Counted from the stretch's first letter, positions 7,508-16,971 are shown. The stretch: DNA of 64,000 nt from Tenggerimyces flavus (GCF_016907715.1 NZ_JAFBCM010000001.1:3162001-3226000); one strand, 5' to 3'. The notes: a model not told the origin generated them from the letters alone. Translations and numbers: made by a program.

Positions 7508-10294
7508 ATGCGTCGTACCTGGATCTTCCTTGCTGTGTTCGCGATCTTCGGCTCGTTCTTCGTGAGTTCGACCGCCGCCGCGGAACCGAGTGCAACTCTT
7601 GACGACTTCGAGGGCGAGGTCCCGTTCGGCAATCCGGAGGGGATCTTCACGTTCGGCGCGGATGGGAACGACCATCCCACGTTGACGGTCGAGTCGCGGG
7701 CGCGCGAAGGCGTTCCGGACAACCACGCCCTGCGTGTCGACTATCACGCCGACGCCGGGGGATGGGGCGGCGTCGTGCACAACTTGACGTACGACACGAA
7801 CCCGCAGGACTGGAGCGGTTTCGCGGGCATCCGGTTCTGGTGGTACGGGCACAACGCGGCGCCACAGCCGCCCGGTTCGGGACCGACGATCTGGTTCGAG
7901 ATCAAGGACGGCGGCGCGCACGCCGAGGCGTCGGAGCTGTGGAACACCTCGTTCACCGACGACTTCTCCGGCTGGACGCTGATCGAGCTCCCGTTCTCGC
8001 GCTTCCAGTACCGAACCGACTTCCAACCGGTCGGCGGCATCAACCACGAGCTCGATCTGACCGCGATGTGGGGCTTCGCGTTCACGCCTCCCGCCGGGCG
8101 GGTCGGCACGTTCTCCCTCGACGACATCGCGGTGTACGGCGTCGCGGTGCCGCCGCCTCCGGCGTCGGTGGACACGCTGAAGCCGGTCTACTCGGTGCGC
8201 GAGGGCAAGTCCGTGGACGTCGGCGTCCGCCTGACGACGCGCACTGGCCAGCCGCTCGAGCAGCCGGTGACGATCGCGTACGCATCCTCGCCCGGGACGG
8301 CCACGCCCGGCACGGACTACACCGCTGTCAATGGATCGTTGACGTTCCCTGCCGGCACTGCCACGGGAGCTGTCCAGACGTTCCGGGTGCGGACGACGTC
8401 CGACCGCAAGGCCGAGGTCGCGGAGACCGTCAACCTCACCTTGTCGGGCGAGAACGTGGGGATTTCCAGCGACCAGCCGACGATCGTCATCGACGCGCAC
8501 GGGCTGCCGTACCTCGACGAGGACCTGCCGATCCGCAAGCGGGTCGACGATCTGCTCGGCCGGATGACGCTGGCCGAGAAGATCGGGCAGATGACCCAGG
8601 CCGAGCGCGGCGCGCTCGACGCGCAGGACGACATCGCCTCGTGGGCGTTGGGATCGCTGCTGTCGGGCGGCGGGTCCGTGCCGAACCCGAACACGCCGGC
8701 GGCGTGGGCCGACATGGTCGACGGCTTCCAGTTGCGGGCACGGCAAACGCCGCTGCAGATCCCGTTGCTGTACGGCGTCGACGCCGTGCACGGACACAAC
8801 AACGTCGTCGGCGCGACGATCTTCCCGCACAACGTCGGGCTGGGCGCGACGCGCGATCCCTCGCTGGTGAAGGCGATTGGTCGCGCGACGGCCAAGGAGA
8901 CGCGCGCGACTGGGGCGACCTGGACGTTCGCGCCGTGCCTGTGCGTGTCGCGCGACGAACGGTGGGGCCGCGCGTACGAGGCGTTCGGCGAATCTCCTTC
9001 CCTGGTGGAGTCCATGGGCACGATCGTGGATGGGCTGCAGGGCAACGACCTGTCGAAGCCCACGAGCGTGCTCGCGACCGCGAAGCACTGGGTGGGCGAT
9101 GGCGGGACGACGTACGGCTCGTCGACGACCGGCTCGTACACGACCGACCAGGGCATCACCGAGGTGACGACGAAGGACCTGTGGCGGTTGCACATCGCGC
9201 CGTACCTCGACGCGCTCGACCGCGGCGTCGGAACGGTGATGCCGTCGTACTCGTCGGTCGACCTGCTCGACGACCCGGCCGGTCCGGTCAAGATGCACGC
9301 GCACCGGGCGCTGATCACCGATGTCCTGAAGAAGAAACTCCGCTTCGACGGGTTCGTGATCTCGGACTGGCAGGGGATCGACCAGATCCCCGGCGACTAC
9401 GCGAGCGATGTCGTGACCGCGGTGAACGCGGGGATCGACATGGTGATGGTGCCGCACGAGTACCAGCGCTTCTCCGAGCTGCTGCTCGCCGGCGTGACGT
9501 CGGGGCAGGTCTCCGAGGCGCGGATCGACGATGCCGCGCGGCGGATCCTGCGGCAGAAGTTCCGGCTGGGGTTGTTCGAGAAGCCGTTCGTGGACCGGAC
9601 CTACCTGTCGTCGGTGGGCTCCGCTTCGCACCGCGCGTTGGCCCGTTCTGCTGTGGCGGAGTCCCAGACGCTGTTGAAGAACGCCTCGCGGACGCTGCCG
9701 TTGAAGAAGTCCGGCTCGATCTACGTGGCTGGCAGCAACGCGGACGACATCGGGAACCAGTCCGGCGGGTGGACGATCTCCTGGCAGGGTTCCAGCGGCG
9801 CGACGACGCCGGGGACGAGCATCCTGGCGGGCATCCGTTCGGTCGCGCCGTCCGCCGCGGTGACGTACAGCCGGGACGCCTCGGCTCCGCTGGAGGGCCA
9901 CGACGTCGGCGTCGTGGTGGTGGGCGAGACCCCGTACGCGGAGGGCATCGGCGACATCGGCAACGGCCGCGCCGACCTCTCGCTGTCGGCCGCCGATCGC
10001 GCCGCGATCGACAAGGTCTGCGCCGCGATGACCTGCGTGGTGGTCGTGGTCTCCGGCCGGCCCATGCTGGTGACCGACCAGCTGCCTCAGATCGACGCGT
10101 TGGTCGCCGCCTGGCTGCCCGGCACCGAAGGCGCTGGCGTCGCCGACACCCTGTTCGGCAACGTGGCATACACCGGCCGGCTGCCGGTGACGTGGCCGAA
10201 GACGATGGCCCAGCTCCCCATCAACGTCGGCGACAAGGTCTACGACCCCCTGTTCCCGTACGGCTTCGGCCTCCGCACCCACGTCCGGCGCTGA
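7508..10294 (+). CDS. secreted multidomain GH3 beta-glucosidase with carbohydrate-binding-like and Calx-beta domains
   Basis: 928 residues. A Sec signal peptide (about 1-25) is followed by a CBM11/CIA30-like beta-sandwich (30-205; DDFEGEVPFGN, FAGIRFWWYG), a Calx-beta domain (215-320; GTATPGTDYTAVNGSLTFPAG split by a Gly turn) and the GH3 N- and C-terminal domains (335-925). The GH3 core shows KIGQMTQAERGA, YGVDAVHGHNNV, AKHWVGDGGTTYG and the nucleophile D620 in FVISDWQG. Such enzymes release glucose from the non-reducing ends of beta-glucans. The accessory modules suggest action on insoluble or cell-wall polymer. A hairpin sits over its ribosome binding site. Confidence 0.94.
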   Translation: MRRTWIFLAVFAIFGSFFVSSTAAAEPSATLDDFEGEVPFGNPEGIFTFGADGNDHPTLTVESRAREGVPDNHALRVDYHADAGGWGGVVHNLTYDTNPQDWSGFAGIRFWWYGHNAAPQPPGSGPTIWFEIKDGGAHAEASELWNTSFTDDFSGWTLIELPFSRFQYRTDFQPVGGINHELDLTAMWGFAFTPPAGRVGTFSLDDIAVYGVAVPPPPASVDTLKPVYSVREGKSVDVGVRLTTRTGQPLEQPVTIAYASSPGTATPGTDYTAVNGSLTFPAGTATGAVQTFRVRTTSDRKAEVAETVNLTLSGENVGISSDQPTIVIDAHGLPYLDEDLPIRKRVDDLLGRMTLAEKIGQMTQAERGALDAQDDIASWALGSLLSGGGSVPNPNTPAAWADMVDGFQLRARQTPLQIPLLYGVDAVHGHNNVVGATIFPHNVGLGATRDPSLVKAIGRATAKETRATGATWTFAPCLCVSRDERWGRAYEAFGESPSLVESMGTIVDGLQGNDLSKPTSVLATAKHWVGDGGTTYGSSTTGSYTTDQGITEVTTKDLWRLHIAPYLDALDRGVGTVMPSYSSVDLLDDPAGPVKMHAHRALITDVLKKKLRFDGFVISDWQGIDQIPGDYASDVVTAVNAGIDMVMVPHEYQRFSELLLAGVTSGQVSEARIDDAARRILRQKFRLGLFEKPFVDRTYLSSVGSASHRALARSAVAESQTLLKNASRTLPLKKSGSIYVAGSNADDIGNQSGGWTISWQGSSGATTPGTSILAGIRSVAPSAAVTYSRDASAPLEGHDVGVVVVGETPYAEGIGDIGNGRADLSLSAADRAAIDKVCAAMTCVVVVVSGRPMLVTDQLPQIDALVAAWLPGTEGAGVADTLFGNVAYTGRLPVTWPKTMAQLPINVGDKVYDPLFPYGFGLRTHVRR

Positions 10295-10305
10295 CCTGAA
10301 GTTGT

Positions 10306-10321
10306 TTGACCGATCGTTCCA
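10306..10321. promoter_or_regulatory. probable TetR operator upstream of the regulator gene
   Basis: TTGACCGATCGTTCCA matches the near-palindrome between the regulator and transporter genes (10958-10973) at 14 of 16 positions. It overlaps a -35 element TTGACC that lies 17 bases from TACGGT (10329-10334), so binding would block the regulator's own promoter. Confidence 0.65.
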
Positions 10322-10340
10322 GCTCGGCTACGGTCGGGGT

Positions 10341-10916
10341 GTGGCAAGGCTGAAGGAGTTCGACCCCGACGTTGTGCTGCAGCGCGCGCTGGACCTGTTC
10401 TGGCGGCGCGGGTACGAGGCGACGTCGATGGCCGATCTCGTCGAGCACCTCGGCATCGGCCGGGCGAGCATCTATGCCACGTATGGGAGTAAGCACGAGC
10501 TCTATCTGAAGGCGCTGGAGCGCTACGGGCGGACGACTGGGCTGTCGTCGGCCGAGGTGCTCGCGCGGCCCGGCCCCGTGCTGCCCGCCGTGCGTGAGCT
10601 CCTGCTCTCGTACGCCGATCGTCCTGCGGATGGGCCGAAGGGCTGCATGATCACGAATGCGGCCGTCGAGCTGATGGCCAGCGACGACGAGGTCTGCAAG
10701 CGCGTCGAGACCAGCTGGGACAAGCTCGAGCACGCGCTCACGGGCGCGATGATGCGGGCACGCGCGCAGGGTGAGGTCGGAGCCGACAGGGATCCGGAGG
10801 TGCTGGCTCGGTTCCTGCTCGTCGTCATGCAGGGCCTGCGCGTCCTCGGTCGCGGCGAACCCGACCCTGATCGCGTCCGCGACGCCGTCGACCAGGCCCT
10901 CGGCACGCTCCAGTAG
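10341..10916 (+). CDS. TetR-family transcriptional regulator
   Basis: 191 residues from the GTG at 10341. The helix-turn-helix lies at about 20-50 (YEATSMADLVEHLGIGRASIYATYGSKHEL, split as two helices and the recognition helix), preceded by the typical VLQRALDLFWRRG helix. The C-terminal ligand domain resembles the TetR_C_16/YxaF-like branch (GCMITNAAVELMASDDEV). A TTG 13 codons upstream is less likely because the promoter element TACGGT lies six bases before the GTG, implying a leaderless message. The following MFS and SDR genes run the same way and are the probable targets through matching operator sites. Confidence 0.92.
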   Translation: MARLKEFDPDVVLQRALDLFWRRGYEATSMADLVEHLGIGRASIYATYGSKHELYLKALERYGRTTGLSSAEVLARPGPVLPAVRELLLSYADRPADGPKGCMITNAAVELMASDDEVCKRVETSWDKLEHALTGAMMRARAQGEVGADRDPEVLARFLLVVMQGLRVLGRGEPDPDRVRDAVDQALGTLQ

Positions 10917-10957
10917 TCCACCCCACTCAGGCGGGCGGCTTTGCGCTGCCCACATTT

Positions 10958-10973
10958 TGGACCGATCGATCCA
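10958..10973. promoter_or_regulatory. probable TetR operator upstream of the MFS-SDR genes
   Basis: TGGACCGATCGATCCA is palindromic except for one base pair (TGGAYCGATCGRTCCA). It lies 13 bases before the MFS start codon and just before its AAAGGAG Shine-Dalgarno, and repeats the site found upstream of the TetR gene. Confidence 0.7.
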
Positions 10974-10986
10974 GAAAGGAGCGACG

Positions 10987-12330
10987 ATGCGGAAGATCCT
11001 GCTGGGCACGACCCAGGTGCTGCTGATCGCCGCGATCACGCTCCCGTTGCTCGGCGTGCCCGCGATCCAGCGCGAGTTCGGCTCGTCCCAGGGCGACGTC
11101 GCGCTGATGATCGCGGCGTACGGGCTCGCGTTCGGCGGCCTGCTGCTCGCCGGCGGCCGGCTCGCCGACCTGGGCGGCAGGCGTACGTTCCTCGCCGGGC
11201 TCGCGATCTTCGCCGCCGGCTCCCTCGCGGCCGCGCTCGCCCCGAGCTTCGCGCTGCTGCTCGCCGCCAGGTTCGGCCAGGGCATCGGCGCCGCGCTCGT
11301 CGCTCCCGCCGCCATGGTGTTGCTTCGCCAGCTCACGCCCGACCCGGCCCGCCGGGCGAAAGCCCTTGCGGCATGGGGAGTTCTCTCCGGCATCGGCGCG
11401 ACGTTCGGCAACCTGCTGTCCGGTGTGGTCCTGACCTGGGGCTCCTGGCGCGTCGCGTTCCTCGCTCCCGCCGTCATCGCCGCCGCCGCGGCGCTCGCCG
11501 GCTGGCGCTTGTTCGAGCCCACGACCGCCCGGCCCGCCCGCCGACGGATCGACGCGCTCGGCGCGCTGCTCGCGACCGCCACGATGACCCTGCTCAGCTA
11601 CGGCCTGCTCAACAACGCATACGTCGCGATCGGCGGGGCGGTCGTGCTCGGAGTCGGCTTCGTGCTCGTCGAACGTCGTACCGCCGACCCCGTCCTCCCG
11701 CTCGGCTTCCTCGCCGACCGGACCCGCGTCGGCGGCCTCGCGGCGATCTTCGTGACCGCCGCGAGCATGGGCACGATGTGGTTCATGACCTCGCTGTATC
11801 TCCAGCAGGTCAAGGGACTCTCGCCGATCCTCACCTCGCTCGCGTTCCTCCCGTACGTCGCGGTGCAGCTCGGCACGAGCACGCTCGTCTCCCGCGTGGT
11901 CGGCCGGTTCGGCGCCCGACGCGCGACTCCGATCGGCCTCGGGCTCGCCGCCGTCGGCATGGGCCTGCTCAGCCGGATCGAGCCCGATTCCCCATACGTA
12001 GGCGTCTTCCTGGCCGGCCTGCTGGTCTTCGTCGCCGGAGCCAGCCTCGCGTTCTCCGGCGCGATGGTCGCGGCCACCTCGACCGCCTCCGAACAGCAGG
12101 CTGGTCTCGCCGGTGGTGTCGCGAACCTCGCGATGGAGGCTGGACCGACCGTCGGCCTCGCGTTCCTCGTCTCGCTCGCCGCCAGCTACGCCCACCAGAC
12201 CGCCGGCTACGCCGCGGCCTTCGGCGTCGCCGCCATCGCGTTCGTCCTCACCGCAGTCGGCGTGGCCATCGCGCTTCGCCAACCCCACAAGAAGAATGAG
12301 GAGAAACTCCATGAGTACACGGTTTCCTGA
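10987..12330 (+). CDS. MFS drug-efflux transporter (DHA2/EmrB-QacA type)
   Basis: 447 residues, starting at the ATG preceded by AGAAAGGAG. About 13-14 hydrophobic segments. Motif A reads GGRLADLGGRRTF and the motif B region is RFGQGIGAALVAPAAMVLLRQ, both as in proton-driven drug exporters. The protein probably exports the compound sensed by the TetR protein encoded upstream. Its 3' end overlaps the SDR gene by 20 bases, so the two are co-translated. An alternative upstream start would read through the operator and is unlikely. Confidence 0.92.
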   Translation: MRKILLGTTQVLLIAAITLPLLGVPAIQREFGSSQGDVALMIAAYGLAFGGLLLAGGRLADLGGRRTFLAGLAIFAAGSLAAALAPSFALLLAARFGQGIGAALVAPAAMVLLRQLTPDPARRAKALAAWGVLSGIGATFGNLLSGVVLTWGSWRVAFLAPAVIAAAAALAGWRLFEPTTARPARRRIDALGALLATATMTLLSYGLLNNAYVAIGGAVVLGVGFVLVERRTADPVLPLGFLADRTRVGGLAAIFVTAASMGTMWFMTSLYLQQVKGLSPILTSLAFLPYVAVQLGTSTLVSRVVGRFGARRATPIGLGLAAVGMGLLSRIEPDSPYVGVFLAGLLVFVAGASLAFSGAMVAATSTASEQQAGLAGGVANLAMEAGPTVGLAFLVSLAASYAHQTAGYAAAFGVAAIAFVLTAVGVAIALRQPHKKNEEKLHEYTVS

Positions 12331-13072
12331 CAAGGTCGTTCTGGTCACCGGCGCGGGAGCGGGCATCGGCCGCGCCACGGCGGTCTCGTTCGCCCGGGAG
12401 GGCGCGAAGGTGGTCGTCTCCGGTCGCCGTCAAGAGCCGCTAGCCGAGACCGTAAAGGAGGTCGAGAACGCGGGCGGCACCGCGACCTATGTGGTGGCGG
12501 ACGTGAGCAAGGAGGACGACGTCACGCGGACCGTCAAACACGCCGTCGACGAGTACGGCCGGCTCGACATCGCCGTCAACAACGCCGGCGTCCTCGCCGC
12601 CACTGGTCCGGTCGCCGACATCGATGTCCAGGACTGGGACTACCTCTTCGACGTCAACGTCAAGGGCGTGTTGCTCTCGATGCAGCAGGAGATCCGGCAG
12701 ATGAAGACGCAGGGCGGCGGCGTGATCGTCAACCTGTCCTCGGTGTTGGGGCCGCACATCCGCGTACCCGGCACCGGAGCGTACGGCGCGTCGAAGGCCG
12801 CGGTGAGCGCGCTCAGCCGCGCCGCCGCGCGCGAGTACATCCGCGACGGCATCCGGATCAACGCGGTCAGCCCCGCGTCGGCGGACACCACGATGTCGCT
12901 GCGCCCCGGCGAGGACGATGCGGCGCGCGCCAAGCGGGTCGAGGAGACCTCGCCGCTCGGTCGCATCGGCACGCTCGACGAGGTGTCCGGAACGATCCTC
13001 TGGCTGGCGTCGGACGAGGCTGGCTTCGCCGTCGGGCAGGACCTCGTGATCGACGGCGGTGCCAGCGCCTAG
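12311..13072 (+). CDS. SDR-family NAD(P)-dependent oxidoreductase
   Basis: 253 residues; a classical short-chain dehydrogenase. The Rossmann motif is TGAGAGIG (residues 12-19), the NNAG motif sits in DIAVNNAG, the catalytic Ser is in VNLSSVLG, and Tyr/Lys in GAYGASKAAV; the end is VGQDLVIDGGASA. The start ATG has GAGGAG nine bases upstream and lies within the last codons of the MFS gene. Being coupled to an efflux pump under a TetR regulator, it may modify the same toxic compound, but the substrate is not visible from the sequence. Confidence 0.93.
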   Translation: MSTRFPDKVVLVTGAGAGIGRATAVSFAREGAKVVVSGRRQEPLAETVKEVENAGGTATYVVADVSKEDDVTRTVKHAVDEYGRLDIAVNNAGVLAATGPVADIDVQDWDYLFDVNVKGVLLSMQQEIRQMKTQGGGVIVNLSSVLGPHIRVPGTGAYGASKAAVSALSRAAAREYIRDGIRINAVSPASADTTMSLRPGEDDAARAKRVEETSPLGRIGTLDEVSGTILWLASDEAGFAVGQDLVIDGGASA

Positions 13073-13193
13073 CGGGGTGGCCGCGGGCGGCCTCGGCTTT
13101 GCCGTCGTCATGTGCGTTGGACATGTCGCGTCCACCTACCGCTGTTAGCTTGCAGCCGCTAGTTTCAGGCGCAGGCGAAGGAAGGTGGCCGTC

Positions 13194-15263
13194 GTGGGCA
13201 CTGTCGACCGACGTTCGTTCCTGGCGATGATGGGTGCTCCGGCGGTCGCCGCCGCGGTCCCGGATCTCAGCCGGGCGCTGGCCATTCCGGCCAGCGACAA
13301 GCATCGTTCGATCAAGGACGTCGAGCATGTCATCTTCCTGATGCAGGAGAACCGCTCGTTCGACCACTATTTCGGCACGTTGCGTGGGGTACGCGGCTTC
13401 GCGGACCCGCACCCGGTGCGCCTGGGGACGGGCAAGAGCGTGTGGCACCAGCCGGACGGCGCGAACGAGCTGCTGCCGTTCCGGCCGGAGGTCCCGGACC
13501 TCGGCCAGACGTTCCTGCCTGACCCGCCGCACGGGTGGACCGACGGGCACAACGGGTGGAACGGCGGCCGGCACGACCAGTGGGTGCCCAACAAGGGCGT
13601 GACCGCGATGACGTACCACACGCGGGACGACATTCCGTACCAGTACGCCCTGGCCGACGCGTTCACGATCTGCGACAACTACTTCTGCTCGCTGCTCGGG
13701 CCGACGGACCCGAACCGCTACCACATGTGGAGCGGCTGGGTCGGCAACGACGGCAAGGGCGGCGGCCCGGTCGTCGACAACGCCGAGCTCGGCTACGGCT
13801 GGTCGACGTACCCCGAACGACTCGAGCGGAACGGCGTCTCCTGGCGGGTCTACCAGGACAGCGGCATCGGCCTGAACGCCGCGGGCTCCTGGGGTTGGAC
13901 CAACGACCCGTACATCGGCAACTACGGCGACAACTCGCTGCTGTACTTCAACAGCTACCGCAGCGCCGAGCCGGGCAACCCGCTGGCGGACAAGGCCAAG
14001 GTCGGAACGTCGATCGTCAACCTGGACAGGGATCCGGAGAAGCTGCTCACCGACTTCCGCGAGGACGTGAAGCGCGGCCGGCTGCCGAAGGTGTCGTGGG
14101 TCGTCGCGCCGGAAGCGTACACCGAGCACCCGAACTGGACGCCGGACTTCGGCGCCTGGTACGTCTCGCAGGTCATCGACATCCTCGCGTCGAACCCCGA
14201 CGTCTGGGGCAAGATGGCGCTGTTCATCACCTTCGACGAGGACGGCGGCTTCTTCGACCACCTGGTCCCGCCGACTCCGCCGCAGACGCCCGCGTACGGC
14301 AAGTCGACCGCACCGACCACGAACGAGATCTTCCCCGGCAGCGCGAACTACGCCGCCGGTCCGTACGGGCTGGGCATCCGGGTGCCGATGATCATCGTGT
14401 CGCCGTGGACCCGAGGCGGGTGGGTGAACTCGCAGCTCTTCGACCACACCTCGATGATCAAGTTCCTCGAGGCGCGGTTCATGGGGAAGAACAAGGACCT
14501 GTTCGAGACCAACATCACGCCCTGGCGGCGTGCGGTCGTCGGGGACCTGACCAGCGCTTTCGACTTCCGGGAACCGAACCGGTCGCGCTTCCCCCGGCTG
14601 CCCGACACCGACGACCTGAAGCCCACCGAGCTGGAGCGGCAGCCCGACGAGCCGCCGGTGCCGCCGGCCGACCCCGAACTGCCCCGGCAGGAGCGCGGGG
14701 TGCGCCCGGCGCGCGCTCTCCCGTACGTCCTGTACGCGGACGCCAAGGTGTCCGGCGACTCGGTGGATCTCTCCTTCCGCAGCACCGGCGACGCGGCCGG
14801 TGTCTTCCAGGTCCGGTCGGCCGACCCGGCGTCGCAGCCGCGGTCGTACACGGTCGAGCCGGACAAGTCCCTGGCCGACACCTTTGCCATCGGGGACCGC
14901 TACGACCTGACGGTGCATGGGCCGAACGGCTTCTTCCGGCAGTTCAAGGGCTCCGGCTCGGAGCGGCTCGAGGTGCGGGCGACATGCGACTCGCGCGGCA
15001 CCGCGGTCACGCTGAAGGTCACCAACAAGGGGACGCGGCGGGTCGAGGTCGTGGTGGCGGACCAGTATTCGAGACGTTCGGCCAAGCTGACGCTGTCGCC
15101 GGGGGAGTCGGAGTCCGAGCGCCGGTCTTTGGCGCACACCAAGGGTTGGTACCACCTGGTCGTGACGATCCGCGGGGAGAGCGGCTTCCAGTACGGGTAC
15201 GCCGGGCACGTCGAGAACGGCAAGGACAGCATCAGCGACCCGCGGATGGGCCGACTCGTCTAG
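13194..15263 (+). CDS. Tat-exported phospholipase C (phosphoesterase family)
   Basis: 689 residues. The signal peptide begins GTVDRRSFLAMMGAP, a twin-arginine type. The phosphoesterase domain (PF04185) spans about 45-430 with VIFLMQENRSFDHYFG, NRYHMWSGW and ITFDEDGGFFDH, the motifs of bacterial non-haemolytic phospholipases C and acid phosphatases. Two C-terminal DUF756-like beta domains follow (about 500-680). The GTG at 13194 was chosen over the GTG at 13185 because AAGGAAGG ends eight bases before it. Likely substrates are phosphatidylcholine or related phosphodiesters outside the cell, supplying phosphate and lipid. No partner gene is adjacent. Confidence 0.93.
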   Translation: MGTVDRRSFLAMMGAPAVAAAVPDLSRALAIPASDKHRSIKDVEHVIFLMQENRSFDHYFGTLRGVRGFADPHPVRLGTGKSVWHQPDGANELLPFRPEVPDLGQTFLPDPPHGWTDGHNGWNGGRHDQWVPNKGVTAMTYHTRDDIPYQYALADAFTICDNYFCSLLGPTDPNRYHMWSGWVGNDGKGGGPVVDNAELGYGWSTYPERLERNGVSWRVYQDSGIGLNAAGSWGWTNDPYIGNYGDNSLLYFNSYRSAEPGNPLADKAKVGTSIVNLDRDPEKLLTDFREDVKRGRLPKVSWVVAPEAYTEHPNWTPDFGAWYVSQVIDILASNPDVWGKMALFITFDEDGGFFDHLVPPTPPQTPAYGKSTAPTTNEIFPGSANYAAGPYGLGIRVPMIIVSPWTRGGWVNSQLFDHTSMIKFLEARFMGKNKDLFETNITPWRRAVVGDLTSAFDFREPNRSRFPRLPDTDDLKPTELERQPDEPPVPPADPELPRQERGVRPARALPYVLYADAKVSGDSVDLSFRSTGDAAGVFQVRSADPASQPRSYTVEPDKSLADTFAIGDRYDLTVHGPNGFFRQFKGSGSERLEVRATCDSRGTAVTLKVTNKGTRRVEVVVADQYSRRSAKLTLSPGESESERRSLAHTKGWYHLVVTIRGESGFQYGYAGHVENGKDSISDPRMGRLV

Positions 15264-15299
15264 GACCGGTTTGTCGTACGTCGACCGTAGAGTCGGCGC

Positions 15300-15815
15300 A
15301 TGGTATTCACCTCGCCGGTGGAGCGGGCCACGCCGGATCGACTGGCTGACGAGCGCGAATCACTGACCCAGCAGCTCGACTTGCACCGCGCCACCCTGCT
15401 GCGCAAGCTGGATGGGCTCGACGACGAGCAACTGCGGCGGCGGCCAATGCCGACGTCGGGACTCAACCTGCTGGGGTTGGTGAAACATCTCGCCGAGACC
15501 GAGCATGGATGGTTCGTCAGGATCTACGGAGGTTTGCCCGAGCCAGATCTGTTCCCCACCGACGGCGAGCCGGACGCGGACTTCCGCATCGGGCCTGACG
15601 AGAAGGTCGACGAGCTGGTCGGGCAGTACCTCCGCACCTGCGAGCGAGCCCGTGCCCTCGTGGCCGCCGGCGGGCTCGACGACGTGGCCACGACGCCGTC
15701 GGGCGCGCGGGCCAACCTGCGGGCGATCCTGGTCCATCTGATCCAGGAAACCGCGCGGCACAACGGTCACGCCGACTTCATCCGAGAAGCGATCGACGGC
15801 ACGACCGGGCATTGA
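15300..15815 (+). CDS. DinB-family protein (DUF664)
   Basis: 171 residues forming a four-helix DinB-like fold. Metal-ligand positions of the family are seen in VKHLAETEHGWF and ETARHNGHADFIREAIDG, with the WF aromatic pair usual for DUF664. Such proteins are often mycothiol-dependent transferases or isomerases in actinobacteria; which reaction this one catalyses is unknown. TAGAGT at 15288-15293 lies six bases before the ATG, suggesting a leaderless transcript. The gene converges with the PheRS-like gene 13 bases away. Confidence 0.88.
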   Translation: MVFTSPVERATPDRLADERESLTQQLDLHRATLLRKLDGLDDEQLRRRPMPTSGLNLLGLVKHLAETEHGWFVRIYGGLPEPDLFPTDGEPDADFRIGPDEKVDELVGQYLRTCERARALVAAGGLDDVATTPSGARANLRAILVHLIQETARHNGHADFIREAIDGTTGH

Positions 15816-15828
15816 GGCTCCATCCGGG

Positions 15829-16971
15829 CTAGGCAGTCACCGCCGTCCATTCGGCGTTCGCGCCTTCGTGGAGGGCGGCGTAGACGCGGTCGCGGAGGAC
15901 GTTCGCGTGCTCGTCGGTGAGCGTGCGGTCGACCGGCCTGAGCACGAGGCGAACGAGCACATTGCGCTGGCCTGGTTGGATGCCGAGCCTCTCTTGTGCG
16001 GCTTGGGGGAGCTGCTCGTACGGCGTTTCGCTCAGCACCTCGACGGTTTCGGCGACGTCCGCGTCGTCGCCGAGCGCGTCGCGGACGCGGTCGCCGAGGA
16101 GCTCGTCGCTCGCTTCGACGTCCGGGCCGACCACGACCGACAGGTCGCGCCGGACCGGTGGCAGCGGGGAGACCGCCTTGTAGGGCGAGAGATCGAGCAT
16201 CTGCCCGGCGATGCGCGGCTCGGTCGACCGCAGCAGCCGGATGTCGGGGATGCCCTTGCGGAGCATGACGAGCCGGTCGATTCCCATGCCCATGGCGGTT
16301 CCGGTCCATTCGTCGGGGTCGAGGCCGCTCTTGCGCAGAACGTGCGGTGCCGCGAGCCCGCACTCGCCGATCTCGACCCAGACCCCGTTCCACTCGGCGT
16401 AGATCTCGCGGCCATGGGTCGTGTAGGGGTGGACGGCGGGGATCGTGCGCCACGGCGCGCCGGGCAGCGCGGCGGTGACCACACGGGCGATCTGGTCCTC
16501 CAGGTCGGCCTCGGTGATCGGTGCGTCGGTGCCGTGCTTGATGCGCCACAGGTCGAGCTGATGCGGCGTACCGGTGTGCTGCCAGTCGACCGAGTCCCGG
16601 CGATAGCACATGCCCGGATAGGAGAGCAGCACGTCGTGCGGTGGATTCGCCTTGCTGGCAAGGGCTCTGAGTGCGGCGGGGATCATCGCGGTGGAGTGGC
16701 TGCGGAGGACGTGCTGCGCGTCGACGTACCTGGTGTAGCGAACGTCGCGCGTCACCGCGTCGTTGGCGTACCCGAGCAGCTCGTAGTTGTCGTCGAGGCT
16801 GACGACCGGCGACTCGCGGCCGGTCTGGGTGTCGCACGCCCAGGCCTGGGCGAGCGCTTGCGTGACGCTGTCAACGACGACTTGCAGGGCGTGCTGGCCC
16901 TGCGCCGGATCGCTGAGGTCGCGGATGGCGAGGTCGCGTGCGAGCGCGTCGGAAGAGAGATAGCGGGACAT
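15829..16971 (-). CDS. srmL: single-chain PheRS-like ligase (PheS-related mystery ligase, SrmL)
   Basis: 380 residues. The first 270 are a class II aminoacyl-tRNA synthetase core related to PheS: YRRDSVDWQHTGTPHQ near motif 2 and TGTAMGMGIDRLVMLRKG as motif 3. Residues about 285-380 are an FDX-ACB domain (PPVRRDLSVVV ... DRTLTDEHANVLRDRVYAAL), which in bacteria normally ends PheT. The N-terminal coiled coil of PheS is absent. This layout matches mitochondrial PheRS and the actinobacterial family named SrmL, whose substrate is not known; a normal pheST pair presumably lies elsewhere. AAGGAG lies five bases before the ATG and is complementary to a leader segment upstream. Confidence 0.85.
   Translation of the reverse strand: MSRYLSSDALARDLAIRDLSDPAQGQHALQVVVDSVTQALAQAWACDTQTGRESPVVSLDDNYELLGYANDAVTRDVRYTRYVDAQHVLRSHSTAMIPAALRALASKANPPHDVLLSYPGMCYRRDSVDWQHTGTPHQLDLWRIKHGTDAPITEADLEDQIARVVTAALPGAPWRTIPAVHPYTTHGREIYAEWNGVWVEIGECGLAAPHVLRKSGLDPDEWTGTAMGMGIDRLVMLRKGIPDIRLLRSTEPRIAGQMLDLSPYKAVSPLPPVRRDLSVVVGPDVEASDELLGDRVRDALGDDADVAETVEVLSETPYEQLPQAAQERLGIQPGQRNVLVRLVLRPVDRTLTDEHANVLRDRVYAALHEGANAEWTAVTA

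Noticed and set aside
6905..10282. Very long open frame antisense to the MFS and GH3 genes
   Set aside because: It is rich in Arg, Asp and His without domains, and mirrors the third-position G/C bias of the GH3 gene on the other strand, which carries clear catalytic motifs.
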